From assembly GCF_019402665.1 (NCBI RefSeq), contig NZ_VSST01000020.1, positions 186,001 to 250,000 on the forward strand: a stretch of 64,000 nt of DNA, given 5' to 3'. The notes beneath the pieces were generated by a model, which worked only from the letters and a program-made list of their open reading frames with translations, did not search any database and was not told the DNA's origin. Each line of letters opens with the position of its first letter. Position 1 is the first letter of the stretch. Made by a program: the position numbers and the translations under genes. This document shows positions 44,145 through 52,753 of this stretch, piece by piece. This DNA is from Bradyrhizobium canariense (GTDB taxonomy: Bacteria > Pseudomonadota > Alphaproteobacteria > Rhizobiales > Xanthobacteraceae).

Positions 44145-45833
44145 ATGACCGAGCAGACGAACCGCCAGAAAATTGCGACCGACGGCATCATGGCGCCGCT
44201 GCGGTACACCGTGTTCCGGCGCATCTGGCTCGCCAGCCTCCTCTCCAATCTCGGCCTACTGATCCAGGGCGTGGGCGCCGCCTGGGCGATGACGCAGATG
44301 GCGGCCTCGGCGGACAAGGTGGCGCTGGTGCAGACCGCTTTGATGCTGCCGATCATGCTGATCTCGATGCCGGCCGGCGCCATCGCCGACATGTATGATC
44401 GCCGCGTCGTCACCCTGATCGCGCTCATGATCGCGCTGACTGGCGCGACCGCGCTCACGGTCCTGGCCTGGTTCAACTACATTTCTCCGGAAACGCTGCT
44501 CGCGTTCTGCTTCGTGGTCGGCAGCGGCAACGCGCTGTTCGGCCCGGCCTGGCAATCCTCGGTCAGCGAGCAGGTGCCGCCCGATGCCCTGCCGTCGGCC
44601 GTCGCGCTGAACGGCATCAGCTACAACATCGCGCGCAGCTTCGGTCCGGCGGTCGGCGGTGTCATCGTCGCCGCGCTCGGTGCGGTGGCGGCGTTTGCGT
44701 GTAACGCGATCCTCTATTTGCCGTTGCTGGTGGTGCTGCTGCTCTGGCGGCGCAACACCGAGCCCTCGCGGCTGCCGCGGGAGAAGCTCAACCGCGCCAT
44801 GGTGTCGGGCTTCCGCTACATCACCAATTCGCCGCCGATCAAGATCGTGCTGTTGCGCACGCTGGTGATGGGCCTGATCGGCGGCGCCATCATGGCGCTG
44901 ATGCCGCTGGTCGCGCGCGATCTGCTGCATGGCGGCGCGCAGACCTACGGTATCATGCTCGGCGCCTTCGGGATGGGGGCCGTGGTCGGTGCGCTCAACA
45001 TCCACGAGTTACGCAAGCGCATGAGCGGCGAAGCCGCGATCCGCGCCTGCACCATTTCGATGGCGTTTGCGATGGCTGCGCTCGCCGTGAGCACCGAGCC
45101 GGTGCTGACCGCGGCTGCCCTGGTGCTCGCCGGCGCGGTCTGGATGGCCGCCGTCGCACTGTTTAATATCGGCGTGCAGCTCTCGGCGCCGCGCTGGGTC
45201 GCCGGCCGCTCGCTCGCGGCGTTCCAGGCCTCGATTTCGGGCGGCATCGCGGTCGGCGCCTGGGGCTGGGGCCATCTCACCGACTATGCCGGCGTCGAGG
45301 TCGCGCTGCTGACGGCTGCCGGCCTGATGCTGATCTCGCCGGTGCTGGGGATCTGGCTCACGATGCCGCGCGTCGGCGCCCGTAACGAAGACGCCGATTT
45401 GCTAGCGGATCCGGAAGTCAAACTGTCGCTCACGGCACGCAGCGGGCCGCTGGTGGTCGAGATCGAATACCGCGTCGCCCAAGACAACGCCCGCGCCTTT
45501 CACAACGTGATGCAGGACGTGCAGCTCTCTCGTCAGCGCAACGGTGCTTACGGCTGGTCGATCGCGCGCGACATCGCCGATCCCGAATTGTGGACCGAGC
45601 GTTACCACTGTCCGACCTGGCTCGACTATCTACGCCAGCGCAACCGCTCGACCCAGTCCGAACGCGCTCTGCATCAGGAGGCGATCGATTTCCACATCGG
45701 CCCCGATCCGGTGCGGATCCGCCGCATGCTCGAGCGTCCGTTCGGCTCGGTGCGCTGGAAAGAGGAGACGCCGGACCAGGCGGCAAGTGAGGTGCTGCCC
45801 GTGGTCGCCACTGCGGCGGGAAGCAGCACGTAG
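44145..45833 (+). CDS. MFS exporter, EntS/MFS_3 family
   Basis: From the ATG at 44145 (GGAAGGGGAT upstream) the protein is 562 residues with about twelve membrane helices in the first 400. The N-terminal RYTVFRRIWLASLLSNLG, the DMYDRR motif after the second helix and the QSSVSEQVPPDALPSAVALNG segment fit the MFS_3 (EntS-like) family. A roughly 150-residue cytoplasmic tail (EIEYRVAQDNARAFHNVM... RYHCPTWLDYLRQRNR) of antibiotic-biosynthesis-monooxygenase-like fold is normal for this family. EntS-like exporters move siderophores or drugs outward. It is divergent from the hydrolase operon. Confidence 0.9.
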   Translation: MTEQTNRQKIATDGIMAPLRYTVFRRIWLASLLSNLGLLIQGVGAAWAMTQMAASADKVALVQTALMLPIMLISMPAGAIADMYDRRVVTLIALMIALTGATALTVLAWFNYISPETLLAFCFVVGSGNALFGPAWQSSVSEQVPPDALPSAVALNGISYNIARSFGPAVGGVIVAALGAVAAFACNAILYLPLLVVLLLWRRNTEPSRLPREKLNRAMVSGFRYITNSPPIKIVLLRTLVMGLIGGAIMALMPLVARDLLHGGAQTYGIMLGAFGMGAVVGALNIHELRKRMSGEAAIRACTISMAFAMAALAVSTEPVLTAAALVLAGAVWMAAVALFNIGVQLSAPRWVAGRSLAAFQASISGGIAVGAWGWGHLTDYAGVEVALLTAAGLMLISPVLGIWLTMPRVGARNEDADLLADPEVKLSLTARSGPLVVEIEYRVAQDNARAFHNVMQDVQLSRQRNGAYGWSIARDIADPELWTERYHCPTWLDYLRQRNRSTQSERALHQEAIDFHIGPDPVRIRRMLERPFGSVRWKEETPDQAASEVLPVVATAAGSST

Positions 45834-45858
45834 GGTTTCGCGAGTCCGTAGCGACGTC

Positions 45859-46071
45859 TTACTGCCCGTGATCCGTCAGCACCTTCTCGCAGCCTTTGGT
45901 GAGCCGCGTACGGTTTTGCTTGAGGCAGGCGAGCACAGCCTGATCGCCATTGTTCATCACCGGGCGGCAGAAGCGCGTCACATCGCGCGCACAGGCGTCG
46001 TGACCGGGCTGCTGCGCGGACGCAGCCGATGCAAACAGGATCAATGGAATGATGAAAAGAAATCTGGTCAT
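45859..46071 (-). CDS. Small secreted Cys-rich repeat protein (FGFR-like Cys-rich family)
   Basis: The 70-residue protein has a signal peptide (MTRFLFIIPLILFASAASA) and one Cys-rich repeat: C-x5-7-C at CARDVTRFC, then ACLKQNRTRLTKGC. This pattern matches the bacterial cysteine-rich repeat family (PF00839-like). Function is unknown; the cysteines should form disulfides in the periplasm. A related paralogue lies at 46238-46564 on the same strand. Confidence 0.8.
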   Translation of the reverse strand: MTRFLFIIPLILFASAASAQQPGHDACARDVTRFCRPVMNNGDQAVLACLKQNRTRLTKGCEKVLTDHGQ

Positions 46072-46171
46072 CGCGTAATGCCTCTTACCCGGAAGATGTG
46101 CGGGCGAAGCTAGAGCGACGATCCCGAAGCCGCAACGGCTTTATTGGCAGGCGGGCTTGCGCTGCCGCGTG

Positions 46172-46192
46172 GCCCCGGCTTGACGCCGGGGC
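46172..46192. terminator. Hairpin between the two Cys-rich genes
   Basis: GCCCCGGC and GCCGGGGC form an 8-bp stem around TTGAC. No T-run follows. It is a transcript hairpin or weak terminator. Confidence 0.3.
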
Positions 46193-46237
46193 ACATCGCG
46201 AGGGGAGCTAACCGACGCAACGACGCTATCGTTGCTG

Positions 46238-46564
46238 TTACTGAGCGTCCTGGGCGTCAGCGACCTTGCGTGACGCGCCGCCCTTGGCGAGGTCCTTGTC
46301 CATCACCGCACGGCAACCGGCGCTCAGATCCGAACGATGCTTCATCATGCACGCCGTGATCTTCGGGATGTTCGGGATTTCCGACGAGCACAGGCGGAAA
46401 GCGTCGCCGGTGCACTGCTGCTGGGCTTCGGACGAGAAGGCGAAGCTGGAGCCGGTCGAGGCGATCGAGAGGATGGCGGCAAAGCCCAGAGCCAGGCTGG
46501 TGTCGCGGATCTTGCTACTCAAGGACTTGGTGTTCAGAGACTTGGTGTTCAGCGAGTTGGTCAT
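46238..46564 (-). CDS. Small secreted Cys-rich repeat protein, paralogue with repeated N-terminus
   Basis: From the ATG at 46564 the protein is 108 residues: an N-terminal block of pentapeptide repeats (TNSL-NTKSL-NTKSL-SSK), a hydrophobic export segment (ALGFAAILSIASTGSSFAFS), then a Cys-rich repeat (QCTGDAFRLCSSEIP, ACMMKHRSDLSAGCRAVM) like that of the gene at 45859. An upstream in-frame ATG at 46687 would double the N-terminus without family support. The repeats lie ahead of the signal segment and may be a recent slippage expansion. Function unknown. Confidence 0.72.
   Translation of the reverse strand: MTNSLNTKSLNTKSLSSKIRDTSLALGFAAILSIASTGSSFAFSSEAQQQCTGDAFRLCSSEIPNIPKITACMMKHRSDLSAGCRAVMDKDLAKGGASRKVADAQDAQ
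46520..46549 (-). repeat. Tandem 15-nt repeat in the Cys-rich gene
   Basis: Two consecutive 15-base units (AACACCAAGTCTCTG and AACACCAAGTCCTTG on the coding strand) encode NTKSL twice. Adjacent TNSL and SSK codons look like decayed copies. Two synonymous differences separate the units. Confidence 0.85.
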
Positions 46565-46811
46565 TTGAAGCTCCCATTGGCACCGCTGGAAGCGGGCCCG
46601 TTGTTGATGGGATCGACCATGCTCCAGCAAAACAGTTTCCACTGTGATGACGGTCACGGGAGGCCCACCCTCTGTGACTATGGTCACGTTGGCGCACCTC
46701 GCTGAAATTCCTTCATATCCGCTGTCGTGTTGGTGTCACGTTAACTGTTCCTTCGCATTAATGGCTCGTCGAGCGGGAAATTCCGCCGGTTTGGTTGCGT
46801 AATTGGAAAGA

Positions 46812-47864
46812 ATGGCGATGCGTAATGCGTTGGGCCTGATGCTGGCCAGTGTAGTTGCGGCGGTCGTGATTGCCGCCGGCGGTTGGTTTTATTATTCCTC
46901 GCGCGCCGACCAGGCCGCTCCCAAGACGATTGCCGCCCGTGCCGCCGATCAATTGCCGGCACAGGCGAAGCTCGCCGCCAAGGACGACGTCACGACCACG
47001 GCGGCGATTGCGGCCAAACCGGCGGCAGCCGCCCCGGCCGCCGCACCCGCGCCGATGCCGGTTCAGCAGAAATCGACCTGCGCCAATCCCAACGCGCTCG
47101 GCGTCTCCCGCGTGGTCGAGATCGACACCACCGGCGGTCCGGGCTTCGGCTTCGATCATTTCAAGCAGTTCGACTTCCTCACCGACAAGGAGGTCGTGCT
47201 GACGTTCGACGACGGTCCCTGGCCGGTCAACACGCCCGCCGTGCTGAAGGCGCTCGCGGATGAATGCACCAAGGGCCTGTTCTTCTCGGTCGGCAAGCAT
47301 GCGACCTACCATCCGGAAATCCTTCGCCAGGTGCTGGCGCAGGGCCACACGGTCGGCACTCACACCTGGTCGCACGTCAACCTGAACGGCAAGAAGATGA
47401 CCGAGCAGATGGCCAAGGACGAGGTCGAGAAGGGTGTTAGCGCCGTGAAATACGCGCTCGGCACCAACCCGGCACCGTTCTTCCGCTTCCCGCAGCTGCA
47501 GCACAATCCGGCGATCGTGAGCTATTTCGGCACCCGAAACGTCGCGATGTTCTCGACCGACATCGACTCCTTCGACTTCAGGAAGGGCGCCACGCCGGAG
47601 AAGATCATCGAGACCGTGATGACCAGGCTCGACAAGCTCGGCAAGGGCATCATCCTGATGCACGACTTCCAGAAGCATACCGGCGAAGCCATGCCTGCAC
47701 TGCTCGCGCGGCTCAAGGCCGGCGGCTACAAGGTCGTGCAGATGAAGGCCAAGACGACGCTCGAGTCGCTGCCAGAATATGACGAGGCATTGCTGAAGGA
47801 CCTGAAGGTGCCGACCTCGAGCGCACGTCCGATCGGGAGCGTGGTGCAGACGGTTTCGCAGTAG
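46812..47864 (+). CDS. Polysaccharide deacetylase (NodB-like)
   Basis: From the ATG at 46812 (GGAAAG upstream, TTG at 46803 possible) the protein is 350 residues. It has an N-terminal signal anchor (LGLMLASVVAAVVIAAGG), an Ala/Pro-rich linker and a NodB-type catalytic domain with LTFDDGPWPVNTP, a zinc-binding His motif VGTHTWSHVNLN, and RFPQLQ and MHDFQKHTG as later motifs. The family deacetylates chitin, peptidoglycan or surface polysaccharides; in rhizobia NodB acts on Nod factors, but nod genes are absent here and a cell-wall or exopolysaccharide role is more likely. Confidence 0.9.
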   Translation: MAMRNALGLMLASVVAAVVIAAGGWFYYSSRADQAAPKTIAARAADQLPAQAKLAAKDDVTTTAAIAAKPAAAAPAAAPAPMPVQQKSTCANPNALGVSRVVEIDTTGGPGFGFDHFKQFDFLTDKEVVLTFDDGPWPVNTPAVLKALADECTKGLFFSVGKHATYHPEILRQVLAQGHTVGTHTWSHVNLNGKKMTEQMAKDEVEKGVSAVKYALGTNPAPFFRFPQLQHNPAIVSYFGTRNVAMFSTDIDSFDFRKGATPEKIIETVMTRLDKLGKGIILMHDFQKHTGEAMPALLARLKAGGYKVVQMKAKTTLESLPEYDEALLKDLKVPTSSARPIGSVVQTVSQ

Positions 47865-47895
47865 CGCGTCCAGTCCGATCCAAATCTCTTGCGTC

Positions 47896-47918
47896 ATGGC
47901 CGGGCTTGTCCCGGCCAT
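47896..47918. terminator. Hairpin terminator candidate after the deacetylase gene
   Basis: ATGGCCGGG and CCCGGCCAT form a 9-bp stem around CTTGT, with a T-run (GCTTTTTG) a few bases later. It separates the convergent deacetylase and secreted-protein genes. Confidence 0.6.
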
Positions 47919-47940
47919 ATGCTTTTTGAGAGCAGGCACC

Positions 47941-48324
47941 TTACCAGTAGATGCCGTGGCGATGCAGCTCGCTGATGATGCGGCCTTCGGTCCAGCTGCG
48001 CTTGTGCTTCGACTTGTCCGCCTTGGCCGTCGTCTTCGCGGCGGGTTGGGTCGTCGTCGCGAGCGCTGAGGTCGTCGCGGTCGTCGGTGTGGGAGTCGCC
48101 GCAGGCGCAGTGAGCGAAACCGCCGGCGGGCGATCGAGATATTTCGGAGCTTCGGCGGCTGGCGCTGCTTCGCTCACCTGCGTCGGCGCGGCAGCGAGCG
48201 TCGGCGCCGTTTGCTGAACCGAAGCCGGCTCGCTCACCGCGGACAGCGACAGGCTGCGCGGGCCTCCGGCCTGGGCAGAGGCAGAGACCAGCACCATAGC
48301 GGCCACCAGAATGATCTTGCGCAT
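47941..48324 (-). CDS. Secreted Ala/Pro/Thr-rich hypothetical protein
   Basis: The 127-residue protein has a signal peptide (MRKIILVAAMVLVSASAQA) and a disordered Ala/Pro/Thr-rich middle. The basic C-terminus ends TEGRIISELHRHGIYW, which looks like the only ordered part. The strongly hydrophobic end and a Trp-Thr-Glu-Gly start suggest a conserved short motif. No function is recognised. It sits 215 bases from tRNA-Thr. Confidence 0.6.
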   Translation of the reverse strand: MRKIILVAAMVLVSASAQAGGPRSLSLSAVSEPASVQQTAPTLAAAPTQVSEAAPAAEAPKYLDRPPAVSLTAPAATPTPTTATTSALATTTQPAAKTTAKADKSKHKRSWTEGRIISELHRHGIYW

Positions 48325-48539
48325 ATGAAATCTCCCCGTGTTTGGCGTGAGCTGGACACTAGGGGAGCCAATCGCGAGTTTATGTGATCACGATCACTCA
48401 GACTGCCGTGCGATACTGAATCCTCCGACGGTGAGGCAATGGCCGCGCTCTACCGGATTCATCTGCACCAGCGCGCTCATGGTGACCAAATGCGCCGGTC
48501 ACAACGCCTGGCTTGGGGAGATCAAATGAGCTGGGGCGC

Positions 48540-48615
48540 TGGTGCCGCAAGAGGGATTCGAACCCCCGACCCCGTCATTACGAATGACGTGCTCTACCAA
48601 CTGAGCTATTGCGGC
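48540..48615 (-). tRNA. tRNA-Thr (anticodon CGT)
   Basis: A 76-base cloverleaf with encoded CCA on the minus strand: acceptor GCCGCAA / TTGCGGC, D-stem GCTC/GAGC, anticodon stem CGTCA/TGACG around TTCGTAA with anticodon CGT, and T-arm GGGGGTTCGAATCCCTC. CGT reads ACG threonine codons. Confidence 0.96.
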
Positions 48616-48715
48616 GAACCCTGCCGGGGCCCGCGCGAGGCCGGTCCCGATACGCGCGCTCGTGATATCGGGCGGGGCCCGAATTGGCAAGGTGGAGCCG
48701 GCTCCCAAATGCCGC

Positions 48716-50512
48716 TCAGCCGCCCCAGCGAGACCAGAATCCGCGCCAGCCGCCGGCCTGGGCCTTTGCTTGGTCCCTGGGCGTGCCGATTTGTTCCGTA
48801 AATTCATCGCTCGGGCCCTCGTCGTCGATCCCGGGATCATCCGGGGCGCGGACGATCGGGATGACGGCGGGAATAGGTGCTTGCGTGGGCTTGCCAAGGT
48901 CGGCGCGGGTCCGGAACACCGGCGTCGCGGCTACCGGCGATGATTCGGCGATCTCAGGGGCCGGTTTGACCGGCTCGGCTGGCGCGGCCGGCTCTCCCTT
49001 TGCCGCTTCGTTGGCAGTTTCCTCGGTGGTTTCCTTGGCGTCCTCCTTGGCTTCAAGAGGCGGCGAATTGTCCTGCGCAGCAGGCACCGGATCCGGCGCC
49101 ATGACAGCCGGTTCCGCCGGGCTTTCGCTCGGGGCCGCCGTCACCCGCTTCGGCGGCGGAGCCGCCAGCATGGCTTCCTCGAAGGCTGAGGATTCGATCA
49201 TCGCGCCCCTGTTGGAAGGAAGACTGGCGACCGGCGTTTGCCACTGGAACGCGTCGAGGCGACCGGTGACCGGGGAAACCGGACGCCAGCGATCGCTGAC
49301 ATAACCGTCCGCGGTCCAGGCTGGATCATGGCGGGCGCGCACCGCGCGCAAAGTCCAGGCGCGGGCCCGGCCGCCGTCACCATGCTCGGTGCGCTCGATC
49401 TCCGCCATCAGCAGCGCCACGCGCTGGGTCGGATCGTTGACGTAAGGCGCCAGCACCGCGCGCGCACGGGCGAACTCGGACGCATCGATCGCGGCGCGCG
49501 CGATCGCCAGCTGGCCCTCGACATAACCAGTCTTGTCGGCAGGAATTTTGGCGGCGAGCGTCTCGACCCGCTGCAAGCGCTGCCGCGCGGAATCGCCGAG
49601 CTTCACATGCGCATAGGCATCCGCAAGATCAGGATGCGGATTGGCGAGCCAGGCAGTTTCCACCAGCTTCATGGCGCGGCGCACCTGATGCGCCTCGCTC
49701 TCGAATTTTGCAGCGAGCACCGCGGCCGGAACCAGGGTCGGCGCGAGCTTGACCGCCTGCATCACGCTCTCGCGCGCGACGTCGCGGTCCATCGTTTCCA
49801 ATTCCAGCGCGCGGGCGGCGAGCAGCACGCCGCGCTGGCGGCGATAGGCCTGCTTGTCGATCAGGCCCGCGGACAGATTCGAATCGAGGATCGCGAGCGC
49901 GCCGCTCCAGTCGCCGCGCGCGCAGCGGAAGCCGAGCACCGCATGCGAGGCCCAGGTCGAGGACGGCGACAGCTTGATCGCTTCCTCGGCAATCATCACG
50001 GCGCCGACCGCATCGTCGGCGCGCTGCGCCTCGATGAACAGGCCGCGCAGACCGAGCAGGCGCGTGTCCTCGCGCTCGGCCATGGCACGGAAGACGCGCT
50101 GGGCTTCGTCGCGATTGCCCTCGAGTTGCGCGGATTGCGCGTGCAGGAGAAGCGCGAGCGGATCGTTTGCGGCCAGCCGCCGCGCGGTATCGGCGTGGCG
50201 ACGAGCAAGCGCGGTGTCGCCATGGCCGATCGCAAGCAGGCCGTGGGTGATGGCGTGGCGGCCACGCGCATGACGCTTTTCGTGACGACGGCGGCGCAGA
50301 CGCCCCGGAGCGCGCCAGGCCATCGTCAGCAGGCTCCAGACCAGCACGACTGCCGCGGCAAAGAGGCCAAGCAAGAACACAAATCTGGGAAGCGTCGTTG
50401 TGGCGCGGAAGGCGCCTGCGGTCAGGACGAGGTCGCCAGGCTGATCGGCGACCCAGGCCGCGCCGGCCGCCGCCAGCGCGATCAGGACGAGGAAGAGGAC
50501 GATGCGAAGCAT
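48716..50512 (-). CDS. hemY: HemY-like inner membrane protein with TPR-type repeats
   Basis: The 598-residue protein opens MLRIVLFLVLIALAAAGAAWVADQPG, with two N-terminal helices (the second FVFLLGLFAAAVVLVWSLLT), followed by a helical TPR-like domain and a disordered Pro/Glu-rich C-terminus. The HemY N-terminal domain is recognised, as are segments such as HARGRHAITHGLLAIGHGD. HemY sits with hemD in many proteobacteria, is not protoporphyrinogen oxidase, and probably organises heme-pathway enzymes at the membrane. Third gene of the hemD-COG4223-hemY run. The variable C-terminus contains EEAVLAAPPPKR-type stretches. Confidence 0.88.
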   Translation of the reverse strand: MLRIVLFLVLIALAAAGAAWVADQPGDLVLTAGAFRATTTLPRFVFLLGLFAAAVVLVWSLLTMAWRAPGRLRRRRHEKRHARGRHAITHGLLAIGHGDTALARRHADTARRLAANDPLALLLHAQSAQLEGNRDEAQRVFRAMAEREDTRLLGLRGLFIEAQRADDAVGAVMIAEEAIKLSPSSTWASHAVLGFRCARGDWSGALAILDSNLSAGLIDKQAYRRQRGVLLAARALELETMDRDVARESVMQAVKLAPTLVPAAVLAAKFESEAHQVRRAMKLVETAWLANPHPDLADAYAHVKLGDSARQRLQRVETLAAKIPADKTGYVEGQLAIARAAIDASEFARARAVLAPYVNDPTQRVALLMAEIERTEHGDGGRARAWTLRAVRARHDPAWTADGYVSDRWRPVSPVTGRLDAFQWQTPVASLPSNRGAMIESSAFEEAMLAAPPPKRVTAAPSESPAEPAVMAPDPVPAAQDNSPPLEAKEDAKETTEETANEAAKGEPAAPAEPVKPAPEIAESSPVAATPVFRTRADLGKPTQAPIPAVIPIVRAPDDPGIDDEGPSDEFTEQIGTPRDQAKAQAGGWRGFWSRWGG

Positions 50513-50548
50513 GACGATCCCTATACGCGCTGATTGTTGCGCGAACCT

Positions 50549-51790
50549 TTATTGACCAGGCTTGACGAGATCCGCCATGGCGGCGTCGGCGAATTTGCGT
50601 GAGGCGGCGAGCGCCGCGTCACGGGCATCGGCCTTGTCGAGCCAGGCTTGCGCCGGTGCACGATCGGCCTCGGGCAGCGTCTTCAACTCGCGCCGTGCCT
50701 CGACGAAATCGTTGCGCAACGCAGCCGCCGTCACCCGCGCGACGATGGCGCCGCGATCGTTGCCGACCCCGTCGGTACGCTCGATGCGGACGAGTTTTGA
50801 CGCCCCTGCCTGAAGGCGCTCGACGATGCCGGTGCCGCTGGCCGGAGCTTCCGCCGGCGGCGACAATTTTGGCACGATGTTGAGGAGCTCGCGACTCAAT
50901 GCGACCGGCGTCGGAATGCCTGACGATGCAAAGGTGTCGAGCGGCTTCAGCATATCTGGCTTTGCTGCCAGCGACCGCGCGGCGGCGAGCTGCGACTCGA
51001 AGGCATCGCCGTGGCGAACGGCGACGTCGAGCAGGGCCGCCGCCACCACATGGCGCAGCGGCTTGTCGTCCATCGTTTTCGCGTCGGCGATCTTCTCGCT
51101 TTGCTGTGCGAGTTCCGCACGTTCGGTCTTGCTGGCACGTTCGAGCTGAGCGAGGCGGTCGTTGAGAGCGGCAAGATCGGGCGCGGCAGCGCGCGGCGCC
51201 GATGTCGCGTCGTTCAGGGCGCTCGCAGTCTTGTCGGATTGTGCGCGCAGATTGGCAATCTCGCTGCGCAGGCTCGTTGCGGATTTCTCCAGCGCATCGA
51301 TCCGCGCCACCATGGCCGGATCGGCGGCAGGCTTGCCCGCCTTGGCTTCGACCGCGGCAATGCGTCCGCTTAGCGCGTCGACGGCTGCGCCCGTCACTTG
51401 CGGAGCAGCCGGCGGTGCCTGCACCGCGGGCCAGCCCAGTATCCAGCCGACCGCGATCACAATTGCGGCTGCGACAGCGCCGGAGAACGGCGCGATAACC
51501 CAAGGCGAAATCGACGGCGATACCGATGCGGACGCAACGGAAGACTCCTCCGCGGCAGGTTCGGGCTGCGGCTCGGCATTAGCTTCTTCGGACTTGGCTT
51601 CTTCAGACTTGTCCTCTTCGGACTTGGCCAGCTCATGCGCGGCCTGTTGGGTCGCTGCCTCAGGCTCGCCCGCCACCTCCTGCGGCTGGGTCGAGACTTC
51701 CGTCGCCTCGAGGTCGATGGTGGGCGGGATGCGCTTGGCGCGGCCGGACTCGGGAGCCAATCCTGCGTCTTCAGGCTTGTCGTCGGCCAT
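50549..51790 (-). CDS. COG4223 mitofilin-related membrane protein
   Basis: The 413-residue protein has an acidic N-terminus with a repeated KSEE unit (KSEEDKSEEAKSEEANAE), one transmembrane helix (WVIAPFSGAVAAAIVIAVGW) and a long coiled-coil-forming periplasmic region (ISLRSEIANLRAQSDKTASAL and the RLAQLERASKTERAELAQQ segment). It ends with a mitofilin/Mic60-like C-terminal domain. Proteobacterial members resemble Mic60 and shape membranes. Placement between hemD and hemY is conserved in alphaproteobacteria. Gaps to its neighbours are short (about 36 and 69 bases). Confidence 0.87.
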   Translation of the reverse strand: MADDKPEDAGLAPESGRAKRIPPTIDLEATEVSTQPQEVAGEPEAATQQAAHELAKSEEDKSEEAKSEEANAEPQPEPAAEESSVASASVSPSISPWVIAPFSGAVAAAIVIAVGWILGWPAVQAPPAAPQVTGAAVDALSGRIAAVEAKAGKPAADPAMVARIDALEKSATSLRSEIANLRAQSDKTASALNDATSAPRAAAPDLAALNDRLAQLERASKTERAELAQQSEKIADAKTMDDKPLRHVVAAALLDVAVRHGDAFESQLAAARSLAAKPDMLKPLDTFASSGIPTPVALSRELLNIVPKLSPPAEAPASGTGIVERLQAGASKLVRIERTDGVGNDRGAIVARVTAAALRNDFVEARRELKTLPEADRAPAQAWLDKADARDAALAASRKFADAAMADLVKPGQ

Positions 51791-51859
51791 CGTGACGGTT
51801 CCTCACACTTACCTGCCCTGAACGAACGGACCCGATTGCGTCGGATTCGGCCCGACCTC

Positions 51860-52606
51860 TTACGCCAAACGGGTGCGCAAAGCACGCTCCAAGGTGTCAA
51901 ATAAGGCATTTTCGTCCGGCGTCGCCGCCACCAGAACCTGCGAGGCACCGGCCTCGCGCAGCACGCCGGCGACGGCCTCGGACAGGCAGCATTGCGGGAT
52001 CGCCAGAGCCGAGATTTCGACGCCTTCGCCCCGCGCGGCCTCCAGGAAAGCCCGCGCACTGCGCCGGGAGTAGTGCAGCACCGCCCTGATCCCATGGGCG
52101 GCAAAGCCCTCACAGACATCGCGCGGCAACAGCTTGACCGGCGCCATGCGATAGGTCGTGTGCGTGACGACGTTGAAGCCTTCGGCGCTCAGCTCGCCTC
52201 CGAGGTCGCGCGACAGATCCGCGCCCGCGAGATAGAGCAACGTGCCCTTTTTCTTCAGCCGCTTGTCGCGCGCGCTCTGCATCACCTTGTCGCGCAGGGC
52301 AGTACCGTCGCCGCCGGCGACGATCACCTCGGCAAAGCCGGCATCGCGCGCGGCGGCGGCCGTGTGCTCGCCGACGGCAAACAGCGGCAGCTCCAGGAGA
52401 CCAAGGTCCTGCAATTGCGGCGCGACGGCACGGATCGCATTGGCCGACGTGACGATGACGGCGCTGTAGCTCGTTTCACTCTCGGCATGGAAGGCGACCG
52501 GTTCGAACTTGAGCACCGGCGCGAGCAGCACCACATGACCCCGTGCACGCAGATTTTCCGACGTCGCCTCATTGTCGGGATGCGGCCGTGTGACAAGAAT
52601 GGACAT
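51860..52606 (-). CDS. hemD: Uroporphyrinogen-III synthase
   Basis: HemD cyclises hydroxymethylbilane to uroporphyrinogen III, the common precursor of heme, siroheme and cobalamin. From the ATG at 52606 the protein is 248 residues, of normal length. Family signatures include SILVTRPHPDNEATSENL, VVIVTSANAIRAV-like VIVTSANAIRAVAPQL, the loop GEHTAAAARDAGF, and LHYSRRSARAF. First gene of the run ending in hemY, divergent from tsaD over 147 bases. No hemC is present. Confidence 0.94.
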   Translation of the reverse strand: MSILVTRPHPDNEATSENLRARGHVVLLAPVLKFEPVAFHAESETSYSAVIVTSANAIRAVAPQLQDLGLLELPLFAVGEHTAAAARDAGFAEVIVAGGDGTALRDKVMQSARDKRLKKKGTLLYLAGADLSRDLGGELSAEGFNVVTHTTYRMAPVKLLPRDVCEGFAAHGIRAVLHYSRRSARAFLEAARGEGVEISALAIPQCCLSEAVAGVLREAGASQVLVAATPDENALFDTLERALRTRLA

Positions 52607-52753
52607 CGCTTGTGTTCCCGAACCACGTGGCGGTGGCGCTTTCACGAGGAACGGCCGCGCGTGACGATTGCGTTGGCCGACCCCGGAATGCTACCGGACG
52701 TACCAGAACTCTGCTTTGCGGATGAGCGCAAGGGGGGGTGAGAAGGGCGCAAA

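Noticed and set aside
45859..46564. Two Cys-rich genes considered as a toxin-antitoxin pair
   Set aside because: Both carry export signals and the same Cys repeat, and neither resembles a known toxin or antitoxin.
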